Origin: Betaproteobacteria bacterium
GTDB taxonomy: Bacteria > Pseudomonadota > Gammaproteobacteria > Burkholderiales > SG8-41
Reading direction: 5' to 3'
Length of the DNA stretch: 11,966 nt
NCBI GenBank assembly: GCA_025353085.1
Contig: JANXRI010000445.1
Coordinates: 1-11,966 of the forward strand
The notes under the pieces are model-generated. The model searched no databases. It was not told the DNA's origin and worked only from the letters and a program-made list of their open reading frames with translations. Shown here in pieces: positions 1 to 5,456 of this stretch. A program made the position numbers and the translations under genes. Every line of letters starts with the position of its first letter. Within the stretch, counting starts at the first letter, position 1.

Positions 1-115
1 TGGCTGAACCTCCTTGTTGTGTGGTGTCGTATGAAAGCAGGCCGCCTGCCGTCACGGCGGCAAAACTGAATACAACCCTTCGTCGAGTGGCGTCGCCCAT
101 CTTTAGATCGCTCAT
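1..115 (-). CDS. Possible start of a small or edge-truncated ORF (uncertain)
   Basis: An ATG at 115-113 on the minus strand opens a frame that stays open to the left edge (38 codons). The N-terminus has an Arg-Arg-Arg stretch followed by a hydrophobic run (VVFSFAAVTAGGLL), which loosely resembles a Tat-type signal peptide or an anchor. I do not recognise the protein. It lies 117 bases beyond the xseA stop on the same strand. A competing reading is that this stretch is only a 5' leader: a strong AAGGAGG lies at 15-9, seven bases before an A at position 1 that could begin the ATG of the real gene. Sequence beyond the edge would decide. Confidence 0.25.
   Translation of the reverse strand, partial: MSDLKMGDATRRRVVFSFAAVTAGGLLSYDTTQQGGSA
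9..15 (-). promoter_or_regulatory. Strong Shine-Dalgarno-like AAGGAGG at the left edge
   Basis: On the minus strand, AAGGAGG is followed by a seven-base spacer (TTCAGCC) and then an A at position 1. If the next two bases outside the window are TG, a minus-strand gene starts exactly at the edge with near-ideal spacing. The site is seen directly. The start codon is inferred. Confidence 0.45.
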
Positions 116-142
116 GTTATCCGGCCACCGCATCTGGGTATA

Positions 143-152
143 GGACTAGTCC
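143..152. promoter_or_regulatory. Perfect palindrome GGACTAGTCC, possible operator
   Basis: This ten-base perfect palindrome lies 28 bases upstream of the ATG at 115 (minus strand), in the gap downstream of xseA. Its position would suit an operator or promoter element for the leftward gene. No regulator is assigned and chance is possible. Confidence 0.2.
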
Positions 153-170
153 CTCAAGGCGGTATTGAAA

Positions 171-224
171 AAAATCCTCTGTGGCTATCTCTGTTTTAGA
201 TTTTATCCGCGGTTATCTGCGGCC
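171..224 (-). repeat. Degenerate dispersed-repeat fragment (CCGCRGATAA tandem plus CACAGAGG)
   Basis: On the minus strand two tandem 10-mers, CCGCAGATAA and CCGCGGATAA (plus strand 222-203), differ at one base. They are followed by CAGAGATAGCCACAGAGG (plus strand about 194-177). This resembles intergenic repeats built from CCGCAGATTA and CACAGAGA units that I recall from many environmental bacterial genomes. It sits directly behind the xseA stop. The family assignment is from memory and was not searched. Confidence 0.4.
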
Positions 225-232
225 AAATTGAA

Positions 233-1573
233 TCAGCCTTTGTCCTTAACCCGCGCCTGCGCCCAGCCGCGCGCAAAAGTCAGCTTCACTTCCTCGTCGA
301 TCTGCAGTTCGCTACTCGCTCGCACGACTTTTCCGTCAGCCGTCTCGACCATGCTATAGCCGCGCTCGAACACGGCATGCGGATTGAGGTGAGCGAGATG
401 TGCGCCCATGCTTTTTACCTGCGCCGAAAGTGCGTCGACCCGGTGGTGGGCGGCGCCGGTGAGCCGTTGGGAGAGCACCCGCTGGCGAATAAATAGCGCG
501 TTGACATCGGGGCGCTGAGCGAGGAGCCGCTGCAACAAGTCGCGCAAACGCCACTGCCGATCGGCTGCGCCGTGCGCCCACGCCCCTTGTAAACGATTCG
601 CCAATCGCGCGAGATCGCGCAACTGATTGGCGATGTGCTCGCCCGGATGCAGGAGGCGCCGCCCGATTCCGTCAACATGCTGCATGCGGCGTTCGAGCGC
701 GCGCTCCATTACGCGCATCAATCGCTTCGACAAATGCGCAGCTTCCTGGCGCAAATCGACGCCGTTGGGGCAAACCATTTGCGCCGCGGCAGTGGGGGTT
801 GGTGCGCGCGCATCGGCCACGAAATCCGCAATGGTGAAATCAGTTTCATGTCCAACGCCGCAAATCACCGGCAAGCGGCACGCGAAGATTGCACGCGCGA
901 CGACTTCTTCATTGAAGCACCACAGGTCCTCGATGCTGCCGCCACCACGGCACAGGATGAGCACATCGCATTCGGCACGCGCATCCGCGGTCGCGAGCGC
1001 CGCGGCTATTTTTGCGCCCGCGCCCGCGCCCTGCACCGGCGTCGGGTAGATGATGATCGGAATCGACGGCATGCGGCGCTTGAGCGTAGTCAGCACATCG
1101 CGCAGCGCCGCTGCCTGGGTTGAAGTTATTATGCCGATGGAATGCGGAAACCGCGGCAGCGCCTGCTTCGCTTCGTCCGCAAATAAACCTTCGGCCAGCA
1201 GCTTCGCTTTGAGCTGCTCGTAAGCCGCATACAGGGCGCCGAGCCCGGCGCGCCGCATGGTTTCGACGTTGAGTTGAAATTCGCCGCGCGCTTCATAAAA
1301 CGATGGCACCGCGCGGATTTCAATCTGCATTCCGTTTTGCGGCATCCAGTCATGCAGTTGTGCTTTGTGCCGGAACATCACGCAACGCACCTGGGCCTGC
1401 GCGTCTTTAAGCGAAAAGTAACAGTGGCCCGAAACGGCGCGCGTGAAGTTCGAGATCTCGCCCGCGACCCACATGAGCGGCATGTTGCGTTCGATCAAAT
1501 CCTTGGCGATGCGATTGAGCTCGGCGACACCGATCACGCGCGTGGATTTTTCCGGAGACGATAGCAAGTCCAT
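233..1573 (-). CDS. xseA: Exodeoxyribonuclease VII large subunit
   Basis: Large catalytic subunit of exonuclease VII, a cytoplasmic nuclease that cuts single-stranded DNA from both ends into short acid-soluble oligonucleotides and acts in repair. It needs the small subunit XseB, which is not in this window. The 446 residues are close to the usual length (about 450). An N-terminal OB-fold for ssDNA binding (about 10-110, including WVAGEISNF and GHCYFSLKD) leads into the catalytic domain: GIITS near 147-151, LRDVL with D159, CRGGGSIEDLW with R209, and GHETDFTIADFVADARAPTP from 241 with H242 and D245. A basic coiled-coil-like region follows (about 270-400). The C-terminus keeps the family's FERGYSMV motif. 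The ATG at 1573 has no Shine-Dalgarno sequence, and a TAAAAT lies seven bases upstream. Identity is secure. Confidence 0.96.
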   Translation of the reverse strand: MDLLSSPEKSTRVIGVAELNRIAKDLIERNMPLMWVAGEISNFTRAVSGHCYFSLKDAQAQVRCVMFRHKAQLHDWMPQNGMQIEIRAVPSFYEARGEFQLNVETMRRAGLGALYAAYEQLKAKLLAEGLFADEAKQALPRFPHSIGIITSTQAAALRDVLTTLKRRMPSIPIIIYPTPVQGAGAGAKIAAALATADARAECDVLILCRGGGSIEDLWCFNEEVVARAIFACRLPVICGVGHETDFTIADFVADARAPTPTAAAQMVCPNGVDLRQEAAHLSKRLMRVMERALERRMQHVDGIGRRLLHPGEHIANQLRDLARLANRLQGAWAHGAADRQWRLRDLLQRLLAQRPDVNALFIRQRVLSQRLTGAAHHRVDALSAQVKSMGAHLAHLNPHAVFERGYSMVETADGKVVRASSELQIDEEVKLTFARGWAQARVKDKG

Positions 1574-1579
1574 GTCAGG

Positions 1580-1585
1580 ATTTTA
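1580..1585 (-). promoter_or_regulatory. TAAAAT -10-like element just upstream of xseA
   Basis: TAAAAT on the minus strand ends seven bases before the xseA ATG. That is the usual distance from a -10 box to the transcription start, so the mRNA could begin at or beside the start codon. There is no clear -35 at 17 bases. This would fit the missing Shine-Dalgarno sequence, but it is tentative. Confidence 0.3.
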
Positions 1586-1870
1586 GCGTTGGACCAGCGC
1601 GATCGCGCGCGCATTGCGGCACTCACAAAAAATATCAACCCATTCAAGGCAGCGCTCCATCCACCGCAAAGACGCTTGGGGCGTGCGCACGAATGCGGGT
1701 GATCGTTGCACCGTTAAATGCGACGCGTCGCGATCTCCATATGCACGGGGAGGACTATTTTAAGTGGTTGATTTTAAAAACAAATGCAATACGTTCAAAA
1801 AATGAGCAGGCCAGCAAAAATCGTGACAGGCAACTCACTTAGGTCATCTTTAAACAATCTTTGCACATAC

Positions 1871-1893
1871 TTATCCACAGCAATTGTGGACAA
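1871..1893. promoter_or_regulatory. Inverted pair of DnaA-box-like sites
   Basis: TTATCCACA (1871-1879, plus) is a perfect match to the DnaA box consensus TTATNCACA. TGTGGACAA (1885-1893) reads TTGTCCACA on the minus strand, one mismatch from consensus. They face each other across five bases and are preceded by A/T-rich DNA. The inner part can also fold (TCCACA/TGTGGA, loop GCAAT) and is followed by CAACTTTTT, so a weak terminator-like hairpin is an alternative. No dnaA, dnaN or gyrB is nearby, so this is not obviously the chromosomal origin. Confidence 0.45.
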
Positions 1894-2070
1894 CTTTTTC
1901 GCTCGCCCGGCATGGTGCGCTGCGAATTTTTAAACGCACACCCCTGATCGAAATACTGTTTCCAGCGCCTAATTTGTACACGTTTTCCTGCGCGTCACTC
2001 GCAGCGCGCGCGCGAGTCAAAATCAATTTCGACAACGCATTTATCGGGCTGTCGGCGCACGCGATTGCAC

Positions 2071-2097
2071 TTGCTGAAAACACCTCGCCCATATAAA
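2071..2097 (+). promoter_or_regulatory. Candidate promoter of exbB
   Basis: TTGCTG (2071-2076) and TATAAA (2092-2097) are separated by 15 bases, shorter than ideal. Transcription would start near 2104 and leave a leader of about 33 bases before the exbB GTG. The -10 is good and the -35 spacing is the weak point. Confidence 0.3.
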
Positions 2098-2136
2098 GTT
2101 ACGCCAAATAAATCAGGGACTCTGGAGAACTATAAA

Positions 2137-2745
2137 GTGTTTGCATTCATTGAAGCTGCGGGTTGGCCGGTATGGCCGCTGGTGTTGGCCTCCGTCATTT
2201 CGCTTGCGATCATCGGGGAGCGTGCATGGTCGTTGCGCAGCAGCGTCGTCACCCCTCCCGAACTGCTCCCGCAAGTCGTCCAGGAGTACCGTCAGAACGG
2301 CGTAGATCCGATGCTCCTCGCGCGTCTGTCGAGCGGCTCGCCGCTTGGGCAGGTGTTTGCCGCCGGCCTCAAAAACGTTAAGAGCACTCCGCAAGTCATG
2401 AAAGAAGCGATCGACGACTCCGGTCGGGCGGTAGCGCATGACCTTGAACGCTTTCTGACGACGCTGGGCACGATCGCATCGATCAGCCCGCTGCTCGGAC
2501 TGTTAGGCACGGTCATCGGCATGATCGAGATTTTCGGTTCGCAGGCGCCTTCAGGCACCAATCCGATCGTGCTTGCGCACGGCATCTCAGTCGCCCTCTA
2601 CAACACGGCGATGGGCCTGATCGTAGCGATCCCGAGCATGATTTTTTACCGCTTCTTCCGCAGCAGGGTCGATTCGCTGATCGTTGAAATGGAAAGCCAG
2701 GCGGTAAAACTGGTCGAGATACTGCACGGCGAACGCACCAGCTAG
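2137..2745 (+). CDS. exbB: MotA/TolQ/ExbB proton channel family protein
   Basis: Inner-membrane proton-channel subunit of the ExbB/TolQ family. Together with ExbD it uses the proton motive force to energise TonB-type transport or Tol-type envelope maintenance. I chose the GTG at 2137 (202 residues, MFAFIEAAGWPVWPL): it has GGAG at 2124-2127, nine bases upstream, and fits the N-terminus I associate with betaproteobacterial members. The frame also extends upstream to 2065 without support. Three membrane segments are visible, about 12-28, 112-134 (SISPLLGLLGTVIGMIEIF) and 150-172 (GISVALYNTAMGLIVAIPSM), with the conserved GLLGTV and TAMGL motifs. A cytoplasmic loop lies between the first two. 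exbD follows after 12 bases. No tonB or tolA is in the window, so whether it serves TonB or Tol is open. Confidence 0.9.
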   Translation: MFAFIEAAGWPVWPLVLASVISLAIIGERAWSLRSSVVTPPELLPQVVQEYRQNGVDPMLLARLSSGSPLGQVFAAGLKNVKSTPQVMKEAIDDSGRAVAHDLERFLTTLGTIASISPLLGLLGTVIGMIEIFGSQAPSGTNPIVLAHGISVALYNTAMGLIVAIPSMIFYRFFRSRVDSLIVEMESQAVKLVEILHGERTS

Positions 2746-2757
2746 GCCGGGTCAATC

Positions 2758-3177
2758 GTGAATTTCCGCGTCGGCTCGCCAAGAGAAGAACCCGAGATCA
2801 ACCTGATTCCGTTGATCGACGTGTTGCTCGTCATCTTGATTTTCCTGATGGTTACGACGACTTACTCGCGTTTCGCGGAACTGCAGATCAATTTGCCGAC
2901 TGCGGATGCGAACAAGCCGGAAGAGCGACCGAACCAGATCAACGTGGCAGTCGACGGCCAGGGCAAATACATCGTCAACAAATCCGCGGTGCCGTTTCGC
3001 AGCGCCGATAGTTTCGCGGAAGAGTTGAAGCGCGCCGCCGGCGGCACGCCTGATCCGGTCATCATCATTAGCGCCGATGCGGCGGCAACCCATCAATCGG
3101 TGATCAATATCATGGAAGCCGCGCGCATCGCCGGCTTCAGCCGCATCACGTTCACCACCCAGGCCAATAAAAAGTGA
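2758..3177 (+). CDS. exbD: Biopolymer transport protein ExbD/TolR family
   Basis: Partner of the preceding ExbB/TolQ-type protein in the proton-driven energiser complex. The 139 residues match the family length (about 130-145). A short cytoplasmic N-terminus (EEPEINLIPLIDVLLVIL) leads into one membrane segment (about 16-36) that carries the conserved proton-path aspartate D21. A periplasmic domain follows (about 45-135), containing the family's IIISADAAATHQSV stretch and ending in the typical AGFSRITFTTQ. The start is GTG at 2758, 12 bases after the exbB stop, with only a weak CCGGG-like upstream purine run, so translation may be coupled to exbB. Two TGA stops stand in tandem (3175-3180). The second and part of the first belong to the first heptad of the repeat element that fills the following gap. 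Confidence 0.92.
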   Translation: MNFRVGSPREEPEINLIPLIDVLLVILIFLMVTTTYSRFAELQINLPTADANKPEERPNQINVAVDGQGKYIVNKSAVPFRSADSFAEELKRAAGGTPDPVIIISADAAATHQSVINIMEAARIAGFSRITFTTQANKK

Positions 3178-3275
3178 TGAGCGATGGGCGATGAGTAGTG
3201 CGTGAATACCGGGCGTGCTATTGCACGCTTTGTTTTACCCATCACCCATCACTCATCACCCATTACCCATTACCG
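3174..3275. repeat. Inverted degenerate heptamer repeat element A
   Basis: The right arm (plus strand 3241-3275) is five consecutive 7-mers: ATCACCC, ATCACTC, ATCACCC, ATTACCC and ATTACCG, preceded by a diverged TTTACCC (3234-3240). The left arm (3174-3201) holds the same family in inverted orientation: GTGATGA, GCGATGG, GCGATGA and GTAGTGC. Left 3174-3197 and right 3236-3259 are inverted copies over 24 bases with three transition mismatches. A terminator-like hairpin lies between the arms. The left arm overlaps the exbD stop codon and the right arm ends three bases before the lpxK ATG. Confidence 0.75.
3213..3236 (+). terminator. Intrinsic terminator-like hairpin after exbD
   Basis: GCGTGC (3213-3218) pairs with GCACGC (3223-3228) across a TATT loop and is followed by TTTGTTTT (3229-3236). 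It sits inside the heptamer element, 36 bases after the exbD stop, and could end or attenuate exbBD transcription before lpxK. Confidence 0.6.
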
Positions 3276-3278
3276 TTC

Positions 3279-4286
3279 ATGCACTGGCTGGAAGCCTATT
3301 GGTACCGCCTCGCCCCGCTGCATCTCGTGTTGTGGCCGCTAAGCCTCGTCTTTGGTGCACTCGCCTCATTCCGCCGTTTGCTCTACCGCACGGGTCTGTT
3401 CGCGAGCGTGCGCTTGCGCGTGCCCGTCATCGTGGTTGGCAGCATCAACGTCGGCGGGACGGGCAAGACGCCGTCCGTAATTTGGCTTGTGAGCTGGTTG
3501 CGCGATCACGGCTTTAATCCGGCAGTTATTACGCGTGGCTACGGCGGCACCTCGCACGAGCCACGAGCTGTCACCGCCGACTCCGACCCTGCTATTGTCG
3601 GCGACGAAGCCGTGTTGCTTGCGCGCCGCTGCAAGTGCCCGGTGTGGGTCGGCAACTCGCGGGTTGCAGCCGCGCAGGCGCTGCTCGCCGCGCATTCACC
3701 ATGCGATGTGCTCATCAGCGACGATGGTCTTCAGCATTACGCGCTTAAGCGGGACATCGAGTTGGTCGTGCTCGACGGCGAGCGCGGCTGCGGCAACGGC
3801 ATGCTGCTGCCCGCGGGACCTTTGCGCGAACCGATAAGGCGCTTAGCTGATGTCGATGCACTGATCATCAACGGCGGTGCCGTGTTTCCGGCCGAAACGC
3901 TGTCCTCCCGGGTGCCCGTGTTCGATATGCGCCTCGATGGCAGAACTTTTTACGCGCTGCGCGCGCCGCATCAGGACGTAGGGCCGGACCATTTCAGCGA
4001 GTCTAACGTGCGTGCAGTCGCGGCGATCGGCAATCCCCAAAGGTTTTTTAACCGCTTGCATGACCTTGGCATTAAGTTCACGGCACGCGCTTTTCCGGAT
4101 CACCACGCGTTTACGCCCGCCGATTGTGCGTTCGACGCCCAAACCGTCGTCATTATGACGGAGAAGGATGCGGTAAAATGCGAACGGCTGTCGCGCGAAC
4201 ACGATAGCTGGTGGGCGTTCCGCGTGAACGCCGCAATGGATCCGGCGCTCGGCGATTTTATTTTGCAGAGGTTGGGAAAGAGTTAA
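3279..4286 (+). CDS. lpxK: Tetraacyldisaccharide 4'-kinase
   Basis: Adds the 4'-phosphate to the tetraacyldisaccharide 1-phosphate precursor, giving lipid IVA in lipid A synthesis at the inner membrane. I chose the ATG at 3279 (335 residues, the usual length), whose N-terminus MHWLEAYWYRLAPLHLVLWP is typical. The frame extends to a GTG at 3198, but that part translates the repeats and is rejected. An N-terminal hydrophobic helix (about 12-30) anchors the enzyme. The P-loop GGTGKTP lies at 59-65, RGYGG at 86-90, GDE at 108-110, SDDGLQH at 147-153, LPAGPLREP near 177-185, and the late AFPDHHAF and MTEKDAVKC motifs are present. There is no Shine-Dalgarno sequence: the 35 bases before the start are heptamer repeats and TTC. 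The stop abuts the ATG of the next gene directly, which suggests coupled translation. Confidence 0.95.
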   Translation: MHWLEAYWYRLAPLHLVLWPLSLVFGALASFRRLLYRTGLFASVRLRVPVIVVGSINVGGTGKTPSVIWLVSWLRDHGFNPAVITRGYGGTSHEPRAVTADSDPAIVGDEAVLLARRCKCPVWVGNSRVAAAQALLAAHSPCDVLISDDGLQHYALKRDIELVVLDGERGCGNGMLLPAGPLREPIRRLADVDALIINGGAVFPAETLSSRVPVFDMRLDGRTFYALRAPHQDVGPDHFSESNVRAVAAIGNPQRFFNRLHDLGIKFTARAFPDHHAFTPADCAFDAQTVVIMTEKDAVKCERLSREHDSWWAFRVNAAMDPALGDFILQRLGKS

Positions 4287-4466
4287 ATGGATGCCAAACT
4301 GCTCGATATTCTGGTGTGTCCCATCTGCAAAGGCCCGCTGATCTATCTTAAATCGCGGCAGGAGCTTATCTGCAAGGCCGACCGGCTCGCCTACCCTGTG
4401 AAGGACGGCATCCCCGTCATGCTCGAAGATGATGCACGCAAACTGGCGCCGGAAGAAGAAGTGTGA
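4287..4466 (+). CDS. Trm112-like / UPF0434 (YcaR-type) small zinc-ribbon-like protein
   Basis: A 59-residue protein that begins MDAKLLDILVCPICKGPL and closely matches E. coli YcaR (UPF0434, Trm112-like family). It has CPIC at 11-14, LICK with a third cysteine at 29, and LAYPVKDGIPVML at 34-46, the family hallmark. Only three cysteines are visible, so a complete four-cysteine zinc site is not evident. Eukaryotic Trm112 activates methyltransferases; the role of the short bacterial form is not settled. Genes of this family often sit between lpxK and kdsB, as here. Its ATG starts on the base right after the lpxK stop, with AAAGAG (4277-4282) as a Shine-Dalgarno sequence inside lpxK. Confidence 0.92.
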   Translation: MDAKLLDILVCPICKGPLIYLKSRQELICKADRLAYPVKDGIPVMLEDDARKLAPEEEV

Positions 4467-4472
4467 AGGCGG

Positions 4473-4556
4473 CAGGATCGAGGATTGGGTAACCGCGTTA
4501 CTCAATCGGTTTTTCTCCCTTGTTGAAACCTCAATCCTCGTTGCTCGATCCTCAAT
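4473..4556. repeat. Inverted degenerate heptamer repeat element B
   Basis: The right arm (plus strand 4529-4556) is four consecutive 7-mers, CCTCAAT, CCTCGTT, GCTCGAT and CCTCAAT, followed by CCAGT and the kdsB ATG. The left arm (about 4474-4488, GGATCGAGGATTGGG) holds the inverted family, with unit about GATTGAG. CGAGGATTG (4479-4487) is exactly complementary to CAATCCTCG (4532-4540). The unit sequence differs from that of the element before lpxK, but the period, inversion, central hairpin and position against the next start codon are the same. Confidence 0.65.
4484..4514 (+). terminator. Intrinsic terminator-like hairpin after the Trm112-like gene
   Basis: A ten-pair stem (4484-4493 with 4497-4506, one G-T wobble) with a CGC loop is followed by CGGTTTTTCTC. 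It lies 17 bases after the Trm112-like stop. The left base of the stem overlaps the left heptamer arm, so pairing of that arm with the right arm (4532-4540) would compete with this hairpin. Confidence 0.65.
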
Positions 4557-4561
4557 CCAGT

Positions 4562-5332
4562 ATGACCAAATTCACCGTCGTCATTCCCGCGCGGCATGCA
4601 GCGACGCGGCTGCCGGGAAAAATACTGGCCGATATCGCCGGCCGTCCAATGGTAGTCCACGTGGCCGAGCGCGCCCGCGCGAGCGGCGCCACTGAAGTCA
4701 TCATCGCGACCGATCATCAGGAAATCATCGATGCAGTCGCGCGCCACGGCTTCACGGCCACGATGACGCGCCTCGATCATATCTCCGGCACCGATCGTAT
4801 CGCCGAGGTCGCGGCGCAACGCGGTTACGCGCCGGACGCGATCGTCGTGAACGTGCAGGGCGACGAGCCGCTGATCGAGCCGGACCTGATACGCGCCGCA
4901 GCCGAACAACTGGCTAAGCATGCGGACGCTGCTATCGCAACGGTGTGTTCGCCCCTTACCGAGGCCGCCGACTTCACCAATCCGAACATCGTCAAAGTGG
5001 TTCTCGACAAGCACGGTTATGCGCTTTATTTCAGCCGCGCGACGATTCCGTATGCACGCGATGCGTTTGCGCGCGGCATTGAAAGCATTCCACGCGATCT
5101 ACCCACGTACCGGCATATCGGCCTTTACGCGTACCGCACGTCATTTCTTGCGAGCTATGCGGAGCTTGCGCCGGCCCCGCTCGAACAATTCGAGGTTTTG
5201 GAACAACTGCGCGCATTGTGGCACGGCTACAAAATCAGCGTGGTGATTACGCCTGACGCGCCGCACGCCGGCGTCGATACGCAGGCAGATCTCGAACGCG
5301 TGCGCCAATTTTTCGAGCACGCCGCTCGCTGA
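4562..5332 (+). CDS. kdsB: 3-deoxy-manno-octulosonate cytidylyltransferase
   Basis: Activates Kdo with CTP to CMP-Kdo, the donor for the inner core sugar added to lipid A; a cytoplasmic enzyme that releases pyrophosphate. From the ATG at 4562 it has 256 residues, the usual length. The frame extends to 4520, but that part translates the repeats and is rejected. The nucleotide-binding N-terminus reads IPARHAATRLPGK (8-20; the common form has Tyr-Ala-Ser in place of His-Ala-Ala). SGTDRIAE lies at 75-82, VNVQGDEPLI at 97-106, HIGLYAYR at 185-192, LEQLRALW at 213-220 and GVDT at 237-240. No Shine-Dalgarno sequence is visible; heptamer repeats run to within five bases of the start. It shares the lipopolysaccharide pathway with lpxK two genes upstream. 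Confidence 0.96.
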   Translation: MTKFTVVIPARHAATRLPGKILADIAGRPMVVHVAERARASGATEVIIATDHQEIIDAVARHGFTATMTRLDHISGTDRIAEVAAQRGYAPDAIVVNVQGDEPLIEPDLIRAAAEQLAKHADAAIATVCSPLTEAADFTNPNIVKVVLDKHGYALYFSRATIPYARDAFARGIESIPRDLPTYRHIGLYAYRTSFLASYAELAPAPLEQFEVLEQLRALWHGYKISVVITPDAPHAGVDTQADLERVRQFFEHAAR

Positions 5333-5350
5333 TGCCAAAGGCCCGTTTCA

Positions 5351-5379
5351 TTTTGTCCGCACGCGGGTACCGGTATAAT
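5351..5379 (+). promoter_or_regulatory. Candidate promoter of adk with consensus -10
   Basis: A perfect TATAAT (5374-5379) is preceded by TTTTGT (5351-5356) at 17 bases; TTGTCC at 15 bases is an alternative -35. Transcription would start near 5386, giving an adk leader of about 70 bases. Confidence 0.5.
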
Positions 5380-5380
5380 T

Positions 5381-5400
5381 CCCCCACTAATAACGGGGGG
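5381..5400 (+). promoter_or_regulatory. C5/G6 hairpin at the presumed adk transcription start
   Basis: CCCCC (5381-5385) faces GGGGGG (5395-5400) across ACTAATAAC and is followed by TTTG. If transcription starts inside the C-run or the loop, the stem would be partial or absent in the RNA. It might instead act as a weak terminator for kdsB read-through. The structure is seen; the role is unknown. Confidence 0.3.
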
Positions 5401-5456
5401 TTTGCAATCACGCGGTTCACAGAGGCCGCAGCATTGCATCAATTGAAATCATCATG

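Larger units (their letters stand above)
1574..2136. other. 563-base divergent intergenic region between xseA and exbB
   Basis: No convincing gene is present: frames on both strands are short, start at poor codons and show no family resemblance. The region contains two perfect 12-base palindromes (GCGCGATCGCGC at 1597-1608 and GCGACGCGTCGC at 1720-1731), an A/T-rich stretch at about 1755-1870, an inverted pair of DnaA-box-like sites (1871-1893), a CG-alternating hairpin (ACTCGC at 1997-2002 pairing with GCGAGT at 2012-2017), and candidate promoter elements for both flanking genes. It is long for a gap in this compact region. Confidence 0.7.

Noticed and set aside
1747..1795. SD-like GGGGAGG followed by a GTG frame
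   Set aside because: The frame ends after about 13 codons, and the alternative ATG at 1719 gives 17 codons. Nothing supports a gene.
1871..1893. Chromosomal replication origin
   Set aside because: Only two good DnaA boxes are seen and none of dnaA, dnaN, gyrB, mnmG or rpmH is in the window. A regulatory or titration site is more modest and fits better.
3234..3275. CRISPR-like array
   Set aside because: Units are seven bases in direct contact without spacers, and no cas genes are near.
3198..3278. Upstream extension of lpxK from the GTG at 3198
   Set aside because: The added 27 residues translate the terminator hairpin and heptamers, and the family N-terminus starts at the ATG at 3279.
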